Shown here one piece after another: positions 36,534 to 44,771 of a DNA stretch of 64,000 bases. Both the position numbers and the translations under genes were made by a program. The stretch's first letter is position 1; each line of letters starts with the position of its first letter. A model generated the notes under the pieces. The model saw nothing but the letters and a program-made list of their open reading frames with translations, searched no databases and was not told the DNA's origin. The DNA is from JAAYAY01 sp963674575 (lineage in GTDB: Bacteria; Planctomycetota; Planctomycetia; Pirellulales; Thermoguttaceae). The stretch lies in assembly GCA_963674575.2 (NCBI GenBank), contig CAXXQT010000006.1:434001-498000 (forward strand), in the 5' to 3' direction.

Positions 36534-37833
36534 CTAATTCCATGGCTGGGGCACGCTGAGCCAGCAGTGTGTCGAGCAGCAGCCTGCCCTGGCGAATCAG
36601 GGTCCGGCGGACCATCTCGCCGTCCGGCGGAGAATCGATCCGCAAAGCACCGTAGGCCGGCGCATTGTGGACCTCCAGCATTTCGGCTTGTGCCTTGCGG
36701 ATCAAATCCGCCGTTTCACGCGGATCTTCGTCGGATTGGAGGGCAAGCAAGGTTCGTGCAAGAACGCCCGTCGGATCGTGTTTCTCCGCCAGGTCCTCCA
36801 AATTGAGCACGGGAAGGGTTTCGTTGGCGATCTTGTCGATTCTCGCCGTGATTCCCCGATAACGCCGCTCGAATTGCTCGACCATGGGTCGCGCTAGGAC
36901 TTCCAATTGCGACGAAAGCGGCGTTCGCCCGCACAGGGTCATGCGGAGCGACAGTTGCTCGATTGGTTCGTCGGTTTCCGCGCTCAAGTCGGACAGGTAC
37001 TGGCCTACCGAGGTCGCCAGGTGCGACTCCAACTCGTCGCGGTTGGCCAGGTTCGTCAGATCCACGTCGACATTCTCATAGCGGACCCGCGACATGGGCA
37101 AGTGCCGGGCGCCCACGCGGCGCGGGCCATGCAACTCAACCAGCCAGGGGCCGTGCGGGCCCGTTTCGCCCGGGTCCATGGCTTGGGGCGAGCCCGTGTA
37201 GAGCAGCCCGGGGCCGGTCCGCGGCGGTTCCCAACGGGGGCGGTGAACGTGGCCCAGGACCCAGGCCGAGACTTTCGTGTCCAGCAACTCATCGCGCAGG
37301 ACCGGCGCGTAGTCGCTGTGCCTGGCGTCGAGATCGGCGTGGAGCAAGCCGAGCGTGGGCAGGGAATCGTCGGCCTTCAACCGATAGTCGCCCAAAGGGC
37401 TCGAGGCCACCGTGGCGGTCGGAAACGACCAGCCGTGGATCCGCAAGATCGGTTTGCCGTCTTGCTTGACGATCGTTTCTTCCCAGCGACCGTTCCGTCC
37501 CAGCAGGTGCAGCCAATCGCTCCCGACCGTGTCGACAATCTTGGGCAACACGTCGAAATCGTGGTTGCCCCCGACGGCATACGTGGGAATTCCTGCTTCC
37601 GCCAGCCGAATCAGCCCATCTTCCAGCGGTCCCGTGGCTTCGAAAAAGCGATTCTCATGATCCACCACGTCGCCGGCCAAGGCGACCAGGTCCACGTCGA
37701 GCTCGATCGCCCGATCCACGATATTGAGCCACATTTGGGCACAGGAATATCGAGCGGCCGTCTCGGCCCCGGCGAGCCGGCTCGGGCGGCGACCGATGTG
37801 GATGTCGGCTGTGGCGAGAATTCGGACCTTCAT
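36523..37833 (-). CDS. YhaO/SbcD-like metallophosphoesterase (DNA exonuclease subunit)
   Basis: 436 residues from the ATG at 37833 (MKVRILATADIHIGRRPSRL); the upstream in-frame extension lacks family sequence. Metal-binding motifs of calcineurin-like nucleases are all visible: ADIHIGR, AGDVVDHEN, GGNHDFD, a His in LLHADLD and GHVHRP. The C-terminal 150 residues are helical and probably contact the ATPase. It is the first gene of the operon and overlaps the YhaN-like gene by 11 bases. By family it is a Mn-dependent nuclease working with the SMC-like partner. Confidence 0.88.
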   Translation of the reverse strand: MKVRILATADIHIGRRPSRLAGAETAARYSCAQMWLNIVDRAIELDVDLVALAGDVVDHENRFFEATGPLEDGLIRLAEAGIPTYAVGGNHDFDVLPKIVDTVGSDWLHLLGRNGRWEETIVKQDGKPILRIHGWSFPTATVASSPLGDYRLKADDSLPTLGLLHADLDARHSDYAPVLRDELLDTKVSAWVLGHVHRPRWEPPRTGPGLLYTGSPQAMDPGETGPHGPWLVELHGPRRVGARHLPMSRVRYENVDVDLTNLANRDELESHLATSVGQYLSDLSAETDEPIEQLSLRMTLCGRTPLSSQLEVLARPMVEQFERRYRGITARIDKIANETLPVLNLEDLAEKHDPTGVLARTLLALQSDEDPRETADLIRKAQAEMLEVHNAPAYGALRIDSPPDGEMVRRTLIRQGRLLLDTLLAQRAPAMELDDI

Positions 37834-38150
37834 GGTCGGGGGGAATCCGTTCTTTAGGGGGTGGCGCAACCAGGACTCTGCCTGACTGGAAGATCGCATT
37901 GTACCTGATCGTCCGGGGGGTGCCAAACGGGAAAGGTCGGCCCGGTTCTTTCGCGCGGGGTGACGTCATTTGAATGCAGGCGACGACCTATAGGGGGCTC
38001 GGTAATCCGATGTGCGATGCAAAAAACACACTAGTAACTGTCAGTTGTTTCCGAATTTGCCGTCCAAGGCGTGCCACGCTAATGGGCAGTGGGGAGGTGG
38101 TTGGATAGGCTGACGCGGAATCGTCGGGAATCTATGCGGGAAAACACTGC
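37834..38150. other. Intergenic region upstream of the two-gene module
   Basis: About 317 bases between the divergent YhaO-like gene and the 84-residue gene. Apart from the promoter and operator at 38151-38179, listed separately, I see no gene. The sequence near 38020-38060 is comparatively AT-rich (AAAAAACACACTAGTAACTG). Confidence 0.4.
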
Positions 38151-38179
38151 TTGACATGTGTCAACAGGGCGTGTATAGT
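38151..38179 (+). promoter_or_regulatory. Consensus sigma-70-type promoter with overlapping palindromic operator
   Basis: TTGACA at 38151-38156 and TATAGT at 38174-38179 are spaced exactly 17 bases, an excellent housekeeping promoter. The -35 is half of a palindrome, TTGACA-TG-TGTCAA (38151-38164), a likely operator. The start point should fall near 38186, only about 9 bases before the ATG at 38195. The Shine-Dalgarno-like CAGGAG (38181-38186) would therefore be at or before the 5' end and translation may be nearly leaderless. The HTH protein encoded by the second gene is the obvious candidate repressor. Confidence 0.75.
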
Positions 38180-38194
38180 TCAGGAGTTAGGACC

Positions 38195-38449
38195 ATGGCG
38201 AGGCCGAGGCACCCGAACAAACACATCGAAGAAGCAGTCTCCTTTGCCGAATCGTGTGGCTGGCGTCTGGAGATCTCCGATGGCCACGCTTGGGGCCGCC
38301 TGTTCTGCCCTGAGGTGAGTCGCGAGGGTTGTCGCGTCAGTGTCTGGTCCACTCCGAAGAAACCGGAGAATCACGCGAAGCACATTCGGCGGGCCGTGAT
38401 GCTTTGCCCGCACACCGGCCCCGACGAGTCGTCCCAGGATTCGGAGTAG
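38195..38449 (+). CDS. Small HicA-like protein, first gene of a candidate toxin-antitoxin module
   Basis: 84 residues from the ATG at 38195 (MARPRHPNKHIEEAVSFAES). It has one alpha helix, then short strands with HAWGRLFCP and VSVWSTPKKPENHAKHIRR, a pattern recalling small dsRNA-binding-like folds such as HicA. There is no annotated family. The same two-gene arrangement (84-90 residue protein, then 150-200 residue HTH protein) is widespread in bacteria from memory. The gap to the next gene is 7 bases, and both follow the strong promoter. Toxin or nucleic-acid-binding role is inference. Confidence 0.6.
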   Translation: MARPRHPNKHIEEAVSFAESCGWRLEISDGHAWGRLFCPEVSREGCRVSVWSTPKKPENHAKHIRRAVMLCPHTGPDESSQDSE

Positions 38450-38456
38450 AATTACG

Positions 38457-39029
38457 ATGGCGTTGAACGATAGCGGCGACCGTGAATATGACTTCACGTT
38501 GCTCCTGGACGGAGTTTCAGAGATTGATGCCGAGCTTGAAGACGCCCTGTTTGAAGCCGGCTGTAGTGACGCCACGATTAGCATGCGTTTCGGCCGGGTC
38601 TATCTGATGTTCACCCGCAATGCCACGTCGATGAAAGACGCCGTTCTCAGCTCGATCCACAATGTGCGCGACGCGAAGGTGGCCCGTGTCCTGCGGGTTG
38701 ATGCCTGCGACCTGGTCACTCAGGCGGACATCGCACGGCGAATGGGACGTACTCGGCAACTTGTGAACCAGTACGTAACCGGCGTCCGCGGGCCGGGGTC
38801 CTTTCCTGCTCCCGCCTGCAACGTCGAAGGCGGCGGGCCTCTCTGGTACTGGCGTGAGGTTGCCCAGTGGTTGTGCCAATGCGGGTTGATCGGCGAAGAC
38901 GTGCTGCGTGAAGCCCAGGAAGTGGCGATCATCAACGGAGTTCTGGACTTGGAGAATCAACGCCGGCAAGCCCCGGACCTGACCGCCGAAGTCGTTTCGA
39001 GTCTTGCCGCCAAAACAACGGGCGAATGA
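38457..39029 (+). CDS. HTH DNA-binding protein, second gene of the candidate module
   Basis: 190 residues. The N-terminal 75 residues form an alpha/beta domain (YDFTLLLDGVSEIDAELEDA ... MRFGRVYLMFTR). A helix-turn-helix follows around residues 85-110 (LVTQADIARRMGRTRQLVNQ), then GVRGPGSFPAP and an aromatic-rich WYWREVAQWL. This reads as a sequence-specific DNA-binding protein of antitoxin or regulator type. It could bind the palindrome over the module promoter and repress it. Possible roles are antitoxin or autorepressor; direct evidence is lacking. Confidence 0.7.
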   Translation: MALNDSGDREYDFTLLLDGVSEIDAELEDALFEAGCSDATISMRFGRVYLMFTRNATSMKDAVLSSIHNVRDAKVARVLRVDACDLVTQADIARRMGRTRQLVNQYVTGVRGPGSFPAPACNVEGGGPLWYWREVAQWLCQCGLIGEDVLREAQEVAIINGVLDLENQRRQAPDLTAEVVSSLAAKTTGE

Positions 39030-39132
39030 CAACGTGAGCCCGACTCTTGAGAACGGGCGAGCATCTCCATTGATCATGTGGGAAGGCCGAATGGACCGAA
39101 GCCGTCTTACCTGGACAGGAAACCAACACTCG

Positions 39133-40749
39133 ATGAGTCCCATAGCTGAATTCTCCAACTCCCGGCTTGGTTTGCTCGCCCAAATCGCGTTGGCCGTCAT
39201 ACTTGCGGCCCTGTTGCCTTCAATCGCCCTCGCTGACACCGCCGAACACTACGGCCTCCACGAAATCGCTCTTGAGGCCAACGATCTCGGCGTACGCAAC
39301 CCTTGGACCGACGTGGAACTGGCCGTTCAGTACACCCTGCCTGACGGCTCCACTGTGACGGTCGACGCGTTCTACGACGGTGAACGGACTTTCAGGGCTC
39401 GGGCCTATTGCCGCGAAACCGGACGCTGGTCGTGGCGTTGCCGATCGTCGTTGCCCTCGCTCGATGGTCGGGAGGGTCAGTTCGAGGTCGTCGCCTCCAA
39501 ACGGAAAGGCAAACTGCGAAAGCACCCGCAGGATTCCCACCAGTTCGCCCGCGAAAGGGGCGAGTGGTTTCTGCACATTGGCGATACGGGCTATCGGTAC
39601 GTGACCGCGAGCGAGCCCGATTGGAAGGCCTACATCGACCAGGCGGCCGAGATCGGCATCACCAAGGTCCGTACGTGGTTCTGCCAGGGAAGGGGCGACG
39701 TTCAGATCCTGTTCGCTGAAGACCGAAAGGGGCTGAACCTGCCCTACTGGCAGGAGATCGATCACCGGTTGACCTACGCCCTGGAGGCCCACCCGGACGT
39801 GATCTTCCAGCTCATTCCGTACGGGGAAGACACCGACGAACTCCTGCGTTACGGGAAAGGTGATCCAGCCGCACAACTTGTGGCTCGGTACGCCCTGGCC
39901 CGCTTCTCGGCCCTGCCCAATGTGACCTGGTGCATCTCCAATGATCGCGAAATCGTTGCTGCCGGCACGCCGCTGAAAGGCCGCCGAGTTCCTGGCGATG
40001 TGATCGACCGGATCGGACGCGACATGGCCGCTCGGGAGCCCTGGGCCACGCTGCTCACCAACCACCAGGCGAGATTCTCGGGCTACGCCTTTGCCGAGGC
40101 CGCCTGGTCCGACATCGTGACGGTCGAGGACCTCGACCAGGTGGCCGGGAAGATTCTGCTCGAATATCGATCCAAGGCGGACGATCCGGTCGTTCTCGAC
40201 GAAGATCGCTATGAACTCTATCGCCCTCCCGCCGATCCGCGTTACTTCTTCCGCCGACTCATGTGGGCCAGCCTGTTCTCCGGCGGCCATGCCACCTACG
40301 GCGGTCTAAAAACGTATGAACCCTACGATGGTGAACTGCGAGGTGTTCAGGGCTACCTCGACGCCGCTGGCGACGGCAAGCTAACTGGCGGCGCGGACGA
40401 CTTCCAGCACATCCACCACTTCTTCCGTCAGTCAGGGCTGACCCTGGTCGGCATGACGCCCGATGACACGCTTGCCGGCAGCGATCCCTTTCGATACAAG
40501 TGTATCCACAACGACACGACCTACCTCGTCTATCTGGCTAATCCCGACGGCAGCAAGCCGGAGAACGACCGGCCGGCCGAAGCAACGCCAGAGGTGTCGT
40601 TGAAGTTGCCAGCAGGTGAGTATCGGGGCCGCTGGTTCCAGCCCTCGACGGGCGAGTGGACGGATGCCGATGAGCCGAAAGAGTTCGGAGGCGTCTGGAA
40701 GGCCCCGGGAGGCGGAGATTGGGTGTTGGTAGTCACGAAGAACCAATAG
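39133..40749 (+). CDS. Secreted glycoside hydrolase with DUF5060 and DUF4038-like (GH140-type) domains
   Basis: 538 residues from the ATG at 39133, whose signal peptide is LLAQIALAVILAALLPSIALA; an upstream in-frame ATG at 39091 is possible. Residues about 45-125 match a DUF5060-type N-terminal domain (EIALEANDLGVRNPWTDVEL, FYDGERTFRARAY). The TIM-barrel part follows: WFLHIGDTGYRYVTA, AAEIGITKVRTWF, VIFQLIPYGEDTDEL, and a catalytic-type VTWCISNDRE. A C-terminal beta domain ends the protein (WFQPSTGEWTDADEP). It probably hydrolyses a plant or algal side chain outside the cytoplasm. It converges with the next gene, with only 4 bases between their ends. Confidence 0.75.
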   Translation: MSPIAEFSNSRLGLLAQIALAVILAALLPSIALADTAEHYGLHEIALEANDLGVRNPWTDVELAVQYTLPDGSTVTVDAFYDGERTFRARAYCRETGRWSWRCRSSLPSLDGREGQFEVVASKRKGKLRKHPQDSHQFARERGEWFLHIGDTGYRYVTASEPDWKAYIDQAAEIGITKVRTWFCQGRGDVQILFAEDRKGLNLPYWQEIDHRLTYALEAHPDVIFQLIPYGEDTDELLRYGKGDPAAQLVARYALARFSALPNVTWCISNDREIVAAGTPLKGRRVPGDVIDRIGRDMAAREPWATLLTNHQARFSGYAFAEAAWSDIVTVEDLDQVAGKILLEYRSKADDPVVLDEDRYELYRPPADPRYFFRRLMWASLFSGGHATYGGLKTYEPYDGELRGVQGYLDAAGDGKLTGGADDFQHIHHFFRQSGLTLVGMTPDDTLAGSDPFRYKCIHNDTTYLVYLANPDGSKPENDRPAEATPEVSLKLPAGEYRGRWFQPSTGEWTDADEPKEFGGVWKAPGGGDWVLVVTKNQ

Positions 40750-40753
40750 CCCT

Positions 40754-42046
40754 CTATTCTTGCTGGTCGCTTGTTGCCACCGGATTCCGCTCCACCAGCT
40801 CGAGCGCCTTCACCATCACCACCTCTCCAGCCATCTCCCCGAGAGAGACCCGGGTGATGTAGCTGTATCGGTCGAAGCTGCCGTAGTCGACCTTGGTCAT
40901 CAGGTAGCCGAGCGCGTCGTTGGTCAGGCCGAAGAGCAGGTTGTGCTCGCCCCGCATCTTTCGTTTCAGGTAGAAGCCGATGTTGGGCAGGGCCTCGCCG
41001 GGGATTGTGACGATCTGGGCAGTACCCAGATTCACAAGGTTCATCCGCGTCTTGATCTGCCGATTTTCGCGGTGGGGATAATTCAGCGGCGAGTGGGTGA
41101 CGGCCATCCAGATGGCGTCGGACTCGACCGTGAACTCCACGTCGATGGAATCGCAGGAGAGGGCCGGCTCCGTCTGAACCGGGCTGTCGGCCACGATCCG
41201 CAGCGACTCGTCGGCCAGTGTCCGACCGATCCTCAGGCATTCGTCCCACGTGCGATCGTCTTCCCAAACGGCCCGGAGCGAATCTTTGGGCCGCTCCAGG
41301 TTGCGATTGTCGGCCGTGACCATACCGCCCTGGGCGCCGTTGACGAACATGGCCATGCCGCCCACTTGCTCTTCAATCCGCTCGCACAAGGGCCCGACCA
41401 GATCGGGGCTGAGGATGCCCTGGTCGTTGCCGAGCACCTCGGGGTGGATCGCGTAGTTGACGAGCGTCAGGGTTGGTTTGCCACCTGCGTCAAGTGCTTG
41501 AATGACGCTTGCCCGGGGATCGTAGAGGGCGGGCGCGTAGTAGTTGTAGGCCACCTTCCCTTCTACCTTGCCTGTGGCCACCCTGAGCCGTGCGGGAGCC
41601 AGGTTTTCGACGGCCTCGTTGATCGCCTCGGCGATTCTACGGCAGACCAGGTCCATGAACTTCAGATCGCCCGTGTGGCCGCCCTGGCCGTCGGGAAAGG
41701 CATAGCAGTCCGGGGCGCTGTGCGTGTGGGTAGCGGCAATCAGAACATTCTTGGCCGGGACCCCGGGCACGAGGGCCCGGGCCATGTCGCACAACACGGA
41801 AGGAAAACCGAGCAGGTCCACGCTGACGAAGGCCACTCGCGTGTCGCCCTGCTCGAACACGGCCGCCCGGGCGGTCAGCTCGCCCTGCTTCCGGGTTGCC
41901 GGCACGGTCGGGCCCATGCCGCCGGAGATCGGCAGCAGCGGGTCGGGAGTAATGACCCGCAGGGCCGTGCCCACGCGAAGTTCGGCCTGTGCCGAAAGGG
42001 GCAAGAGCAGGATCAGGAGCGATATTGCCCCAAGGCATCTGGACAT
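40754..42046 (-). CDS. Secreted neutral ceramidase-like hydrolase
   Basis: 430 residues. I chose the ATG at 42046 with GGAGG upstream; it begins a signal peptide (LGAISLLILLLPLSAQA). Features of the neutral ceramidase N-terminal domain: AALRVITPDPLLPISGG-like opening, RAAVFEQGDTRVAFVSVDLLG, and ATHTHSAPD (zinc-binding HTHSAPD motif). It also has NYAIHPEVLG and NGAQGGM. The family hydrolyses amide bonds in sphingolipid-like substrates with Zn2+. The length is shorter than full two-domain ceramidases, as is common in planctomycetes, where the natural substrate is unknown. The sialidase gene upstream in the same orientation suggests glycolipid use. Confidence 0.82.
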   Translation of the reverse strand: MSRCLGAISLLILLLPLSAQAELRVGTALRVITPDPLLPISGGMGPTVPATRKQGELTARAAVFEQGDTRVAFVSVDLLGFPSVLCDMARALVPGVPAKNVLIAATHTHSAPDCYAFPDGQGGHTGDLKFMDLVCRRIAEAINEAVENLAPARLRVATGKVEGKVAYNYYAPALYDPRASVIQALDAGGKPTLTLVNYAIHPEVLGNDQGILSPDLVGPLCERIEEQVGGMAMFVNGAQGGMVTADNRNLERPKDSLRAVWEDDRTWDECLRIGRTLADESLRIVADSPVQTEPALSCDSIDVEFTVESDAIWMAVTHSPLNYPHRENRQIKTRMNLVNLGTAQIVTIPGEALPNIGFYLKRKMRGEHNLLFGLTNDALGYLMTKVDYGSFDRYSYITRVSLGEMAGEVVMVKALELVERNPVATSDQQE

Positions 42047-42092
42047 CGTGAACCTCCAGGGAAGCAATAAGCAGCGGTCCAGAGAACGCGTG

Positions 42093-43247
42093 TCAGTCGC
42101 CAGTATCCTTGCCGTCGATCAACCAGTCGAGTGTGACACGGCAGAAGCTGATCGCTTTGTAGCCGTCGCGTTCGAACAGCAGGCCGATCGTGCCGTCGGG
42201 CAGGACGGTCAAGCAGGAGTAGGCGAATCCTCCCGGGTAGACGGTCTTGCCGATCGGCCAGGTCTTTCCTTCGTCGTAGCTGAGGCGGAGCATGCCGTTT
42301 TCCCGCTTCGACTGGCTGGCCGGGTTGGTAAACAGAATCCGACTCTTGCGGCCGTCCAGGGGATCGCTGTAGCGCAGAATCGTGCCCTGGCACTGGGGCT
42401 CGATCAGCGTTGGGTCGTCGCGCAAGGCAGACCATGTCTGGCCCCCGTCACGACTGAGAGCGATCTTGCGGTGCTTCGTGCCGCCTTGGGTGCGGGTGTT
42501 GAGCATCACCGTGCCGTCGGCCAGTTCCACCATCTGGACCTCGTTGCCCAATCCGGTGTCGTCGTCCGGGGCGGTTTCGCCATAGGCCCACGTTTTGCCC
42601 GAATCGTCGCTGTAGGCCGCGTACACTTTCCACTGGTCGAAGGGTCCTTGATTGAACGGCATCAGAATTCGGCCTCGGTGATCGCCTCGACGAAGAACGA
42701 TGCCCACGCCGGGGCCCGAGGCGTGGCTCGTGACCGGGGCGGGCCGCTTCACGCCCCGGGTGATGTCGCGAGGTTCGGACCATGTCTGACCGTCATCGTC
42801 GCTGAAGATAAGAAACGTGTAGCCCACGTCCTCCCCCTCGAAGCCCGGGAGCACCGTTCGTTCCCCGTGCTTGTTCCGCTGATAGATCAACAGGACGCGG
42901 CCCGAATCGGGAAGAACAACCGGTTGGGGGTTGTTCAGGGTGAGCGATCCGGCGTCGTGGAGAACCTGCACGCTCCCCCAGGTCTTTCCGCCATCGACCG
43001 AGCGTTTCAGGATGATGTCGTTTTCGGAATGGTCGCCGGCCTCCCGCCCCTCGGCGAAGGCGAGCAGAGTCCCCTGCCCGGTCGCGACAATCGCAGGGAT
43101 GCGTATGTGTGGGTAGCCGTCGTCGCCGGGAACGAATACGTCGGTGTACGGTAGCGGTTGGGGATCCTCAGCCGCGTGGGCTGGGCAGACAAGAAGGCAC
43201 GCGACACACAACGTGCCGAGCAGGCGGGGGAATGCGTATGAATTCAC
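42093..43247 (-). CDS. Secreted sialidase (GH33-type exo-alpha-sialidase)
   Basis: 384 residues with a signal peptide (residues 1-25, LLGTLCVACLLVCPAHA). It has the F/YRIP-like motif (HIRIPAIVATGQG) and five Asp boxes: SVDGGKTW, SDDDGQTW, SDDSGKTW, SRDGGQTW and SYDEGKTW. These are spaced along a six-bladed propeller. An acid and Arg-rich active site of the GH33 type is expected. It cleaves terminal sialic acids outside the cytoplasm. It is 46 bases upstream of the ceramidase-like gene in the same orientation. Confidence 0.9.
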   Translation of the reverse strand: MNSYAFPRLLGTLCVACLLVCPAHAAEDPQPLPYTDVFVPGDDGYPHIRIPAIVATGQGTLLAFAEGREAGDHSENDIILKRSVDGGKTWGSVQVLHDAGSLTLNNPQPVVLPDSGRVLLIYQRNKHGERTVLPGFEGEDVGYTFLIFSDDDGQTWSEPRDITRGVKRPAPVTSHASGPGVGIVLRRGDHRGRILMPFNQGPFDQWKVYAAYSDDSGKTWAYGETAPDDDTGLGNEVQMVELADGTVMLNTRTQGGTKHRKIALSRDGGQTWSALRDDPTLIEPQCQGTILRYSDPLDGRKSRILFTNPASQSKRENGMLRLSYDEGKTWPIGKTVYPGGFAYSCLTVLPDGTIGLLFERDGYKAISFCRVTLDWLIDGKDTGD

Positions 43248-43309
43248 TTGTGAACACCTCTGTTATCTTCGTTACTCAAACTGAGCACACAATCTGTACG
43301 AAAGGCAGG

Positions 43310-43413
43310 GAATAGCCACAAAAAACACGAAGAAACACGAAAAGATGAAACGAGAGCTTTCAAGTGTGCCCAACAGACTTTTCGTGTCTCCTTGTGCCTT
43401 TTTCTGGCTATTC
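43310..43413. repeat. Long AT-rich inverted repeat (ACACGAA type)
   Basis: GAATAGCCACAAAAAACACG (from 43310) and CTTTTTCTGGCTATTC (ending 43413) are complementary, and the arms continue inward with ACGAAAAG/CTTTTCGT. The arms are about 35 bases and the loop about 33. It lies between the sialidase start and the phosphoesterase stop. It may serve as a terminator for the phosphoesterase side; its composition differs from the GC-rich surroundings. Confidence 0.8.
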
Positions 43414-43417
43414 AGAG

Positions 43418-43443
43418 CAGTCACGGTTCGGAGAACCATGCTA
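43418..43443. repeat. CAGTCACGG(T/C)TCGGAGA repeat, copy 1
   Basis: CAGTCACGGTTCGGAGAACC followed by ATGCTAC. The same sequence with two transitions is at 44501-44526. The core GGTTCGGAGAACC is palindromic. It abuts the ACACGAA inverted repeat and the 3' end of the phosphoesterase gene. Confidence 0.75.
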
Positions 43444-43450
43444 CGGCTGG

Positions 43451-44350
43451 TTAGCGCCAGGCGAGTTCCAGGGGCTGGCCGTGGGCTTCGTGGGTGGGGT
43501 CGATGCACTGAAGGGTGAGGCAAGCGCCGTCCGGTTTCAACTGGGCGTCGACCCAGCCTCGCGGCTGTTTCAGGTCGAACAACCATGCCAGGGCAGCCAA
43601 GTTCACCAGGTGAAGACCGTCGACCTTCCCGTGTTCCCAGCGATGGCTGTGGCCGAAGAGGAAGGCCTTGACCCGTTTGCGAGGCAGGATCACGCGGTAG
43701 AAGTCCTCCGTATCCAACAGGGCGCTCTTGAGCATCTCCGGTTTGTCCTTGAGGAGCGGATAGTGGTGGGCCACGAGGAGGGCGGGCTTTTCGGGGCGGC
43801 GATCGAGCTCGTCAGCCAGCCATGCCAGTTGCTCGGCGCCCAATCGGCCCGGGGTGGAATTGGTCTTGTCCAGCGAGTCGAGGAGAAACCAGTCCGCGTG
43901 GGGAGTCTCGATAACCTGGACGTGGCGATCGGCTACCGGCGTGGGCTGCTTTCGGGGAAAGGCCTCCCAGAACCGCTCGCGGTGGTCGTGGTTGCCGAGA
44001 GCAAATGCGACGGGCATGGGAATCGGTTCCACGAGCTTGTGCAACTGCCGGTAATCGCCCGCCTCGCCGCTGTTGTAGGCGCAGTCGCCGGCTACGATCA
44101 GGCCGGCGGGACGGGAGTTGAGGGCCACGTACTGCCCGCGGGCCTCCGTGAACTTGTCGGTGGGATTGGTTTCGCGAGCGACCCGGGCGGGATCTTCGGC
44201 GATGTGAATGTCGGCCAGGAGCACGAAGCGGTTGGGATCGATCGGCGTCTCGGCCGCCCACAGGCGCCCATGAAGGAGCAACGACGCCGCTCCCGCTCCA
44301 AGCGAACCGGCGAGCATCTGGCGACGGGTGATTTTATTGGTCGTGGTCAT
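43451..44350 (-). CDS. Tat-exported metallophosphoesterase
   Basis: 299 residues from the ATG at 44350 (MTTTNKITRRQMLAGSLGAG), with a twin-arginine signal ending near WAAE. Calcineurin-like motifs are present: FVLLADIHIAED, VAGDCAYNSGEAGD, GNHDHRE, VAHHYPL and FGHSHRWEHG. It is probably a secreted phosphatase or phosphodiesterase; the substrate is unclear. It is a single gene, divergent from the following sulfatase, with repeats on both sides. Confidence 0.85.
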   Translation of the reverse strand: MTTTNKITRRQMLAGSLGAGAASLLLHGRLWAAETPIDPNRFVLLADIHIAEDPARVARETNPTDKFTEARGQYVALNSRPAGLIVAGDCAYNSGEAGDYRQLHKLVEPIPMPVAFALGNHDHRERFWEAFPRKQPTPVADRHVQVIETPHADWFLLDSLDKTNSTPGRLGAEQLAWLADELDRRPEKPALLVAHHYPLLKDKPEMLKSALLDTEDFYRVILPRKRVKAFLFGHSHRWEHGKVDGLHLVNLAALAWLFDLKQPRGWVDAQLKPDGACLTLQCIDPTHEAHGQPLELAWR

Positions 44351-44500
44351 GTTGGTGGTTTCTTGATGAATTAGGATAGGGGCCGGGAGCAGCCTGACTC
44401 TCTGAATCGGGACTTGCAGCGTCATGCATCGTGATATTTCAGGACGGCGACGTCTGCCGATTGGGATTGGTGTGTGGTCGTGGCATGCGTTGGGAGATTT

Positions 44501-44526
44501 CAGTCACGGCTCGGAGAGCCATGCTA
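44501..44526. repeat. CAGTCACGG(T/C)TCGGAGA repeat, copy 2
   Basis: CAGTCACGGCTCGGAGAGCC followed by ATGCTAC, in the same orientation as the copy at 43418 and differing by two transitions that keep the GGCTCGGAGAGCC palindrome. Paired changes that keep base pairing suggest that the hairpin matters. Confidence 0.75.
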
Positions 44527-44578
44527 CACGGTCGGGACCGGCGGATTCAAGGTCCCGGGCGGCGTCCGCAAAAGGAAA

Positions 44579-44652
44579 GGGGACAGGTCCATGTTTTCGG
44601 ACAGCGCATGTTCGCCAAAATTCCTTGCTGACCGAAAAATGGACCAGTCCCC
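44579..44652. repeat. GGGGACAGGTCCAT inverted repeat
   Basis: GGGGACAGGTCCATGTTTTC at 44579 and its approximate inverse, CCGAAAAATGGACCAGTCCC, ending at 44652 form a hairpin with about 30 bases between. GGGGAC...GTCCCC elements with A/T-rich inner arms are a common REP-like type in planctomycetes and other phyla, usually linked to RAYTs (from memory). Confidence 0.75.
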
Positions 44653-44771
44653 GAGACTTTGCAGTTCTCCCGCGAGTGGACCGCGGGGGGCGCGATGGGG
44701 TAGACTGGTATTCGGTCGCTGCCGTGTGGAGAGCGGCGGTGAGAACATGGTTCCTGAAGAGAAATGGTGCA

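Larger units (their letters stand above)
44351..44771. other. Divergent intergenic region containing two repeats
   Basis: 421 bases that hold the CAGTCACGG repeat (44501-44526) and the GGGGACAGG inverted repeat (44579-44652), each listed separately. The sulfatase frame is open back to 44424, but its upstream part reads across these repeats and is judged non-coding. Confidence 0.5.
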
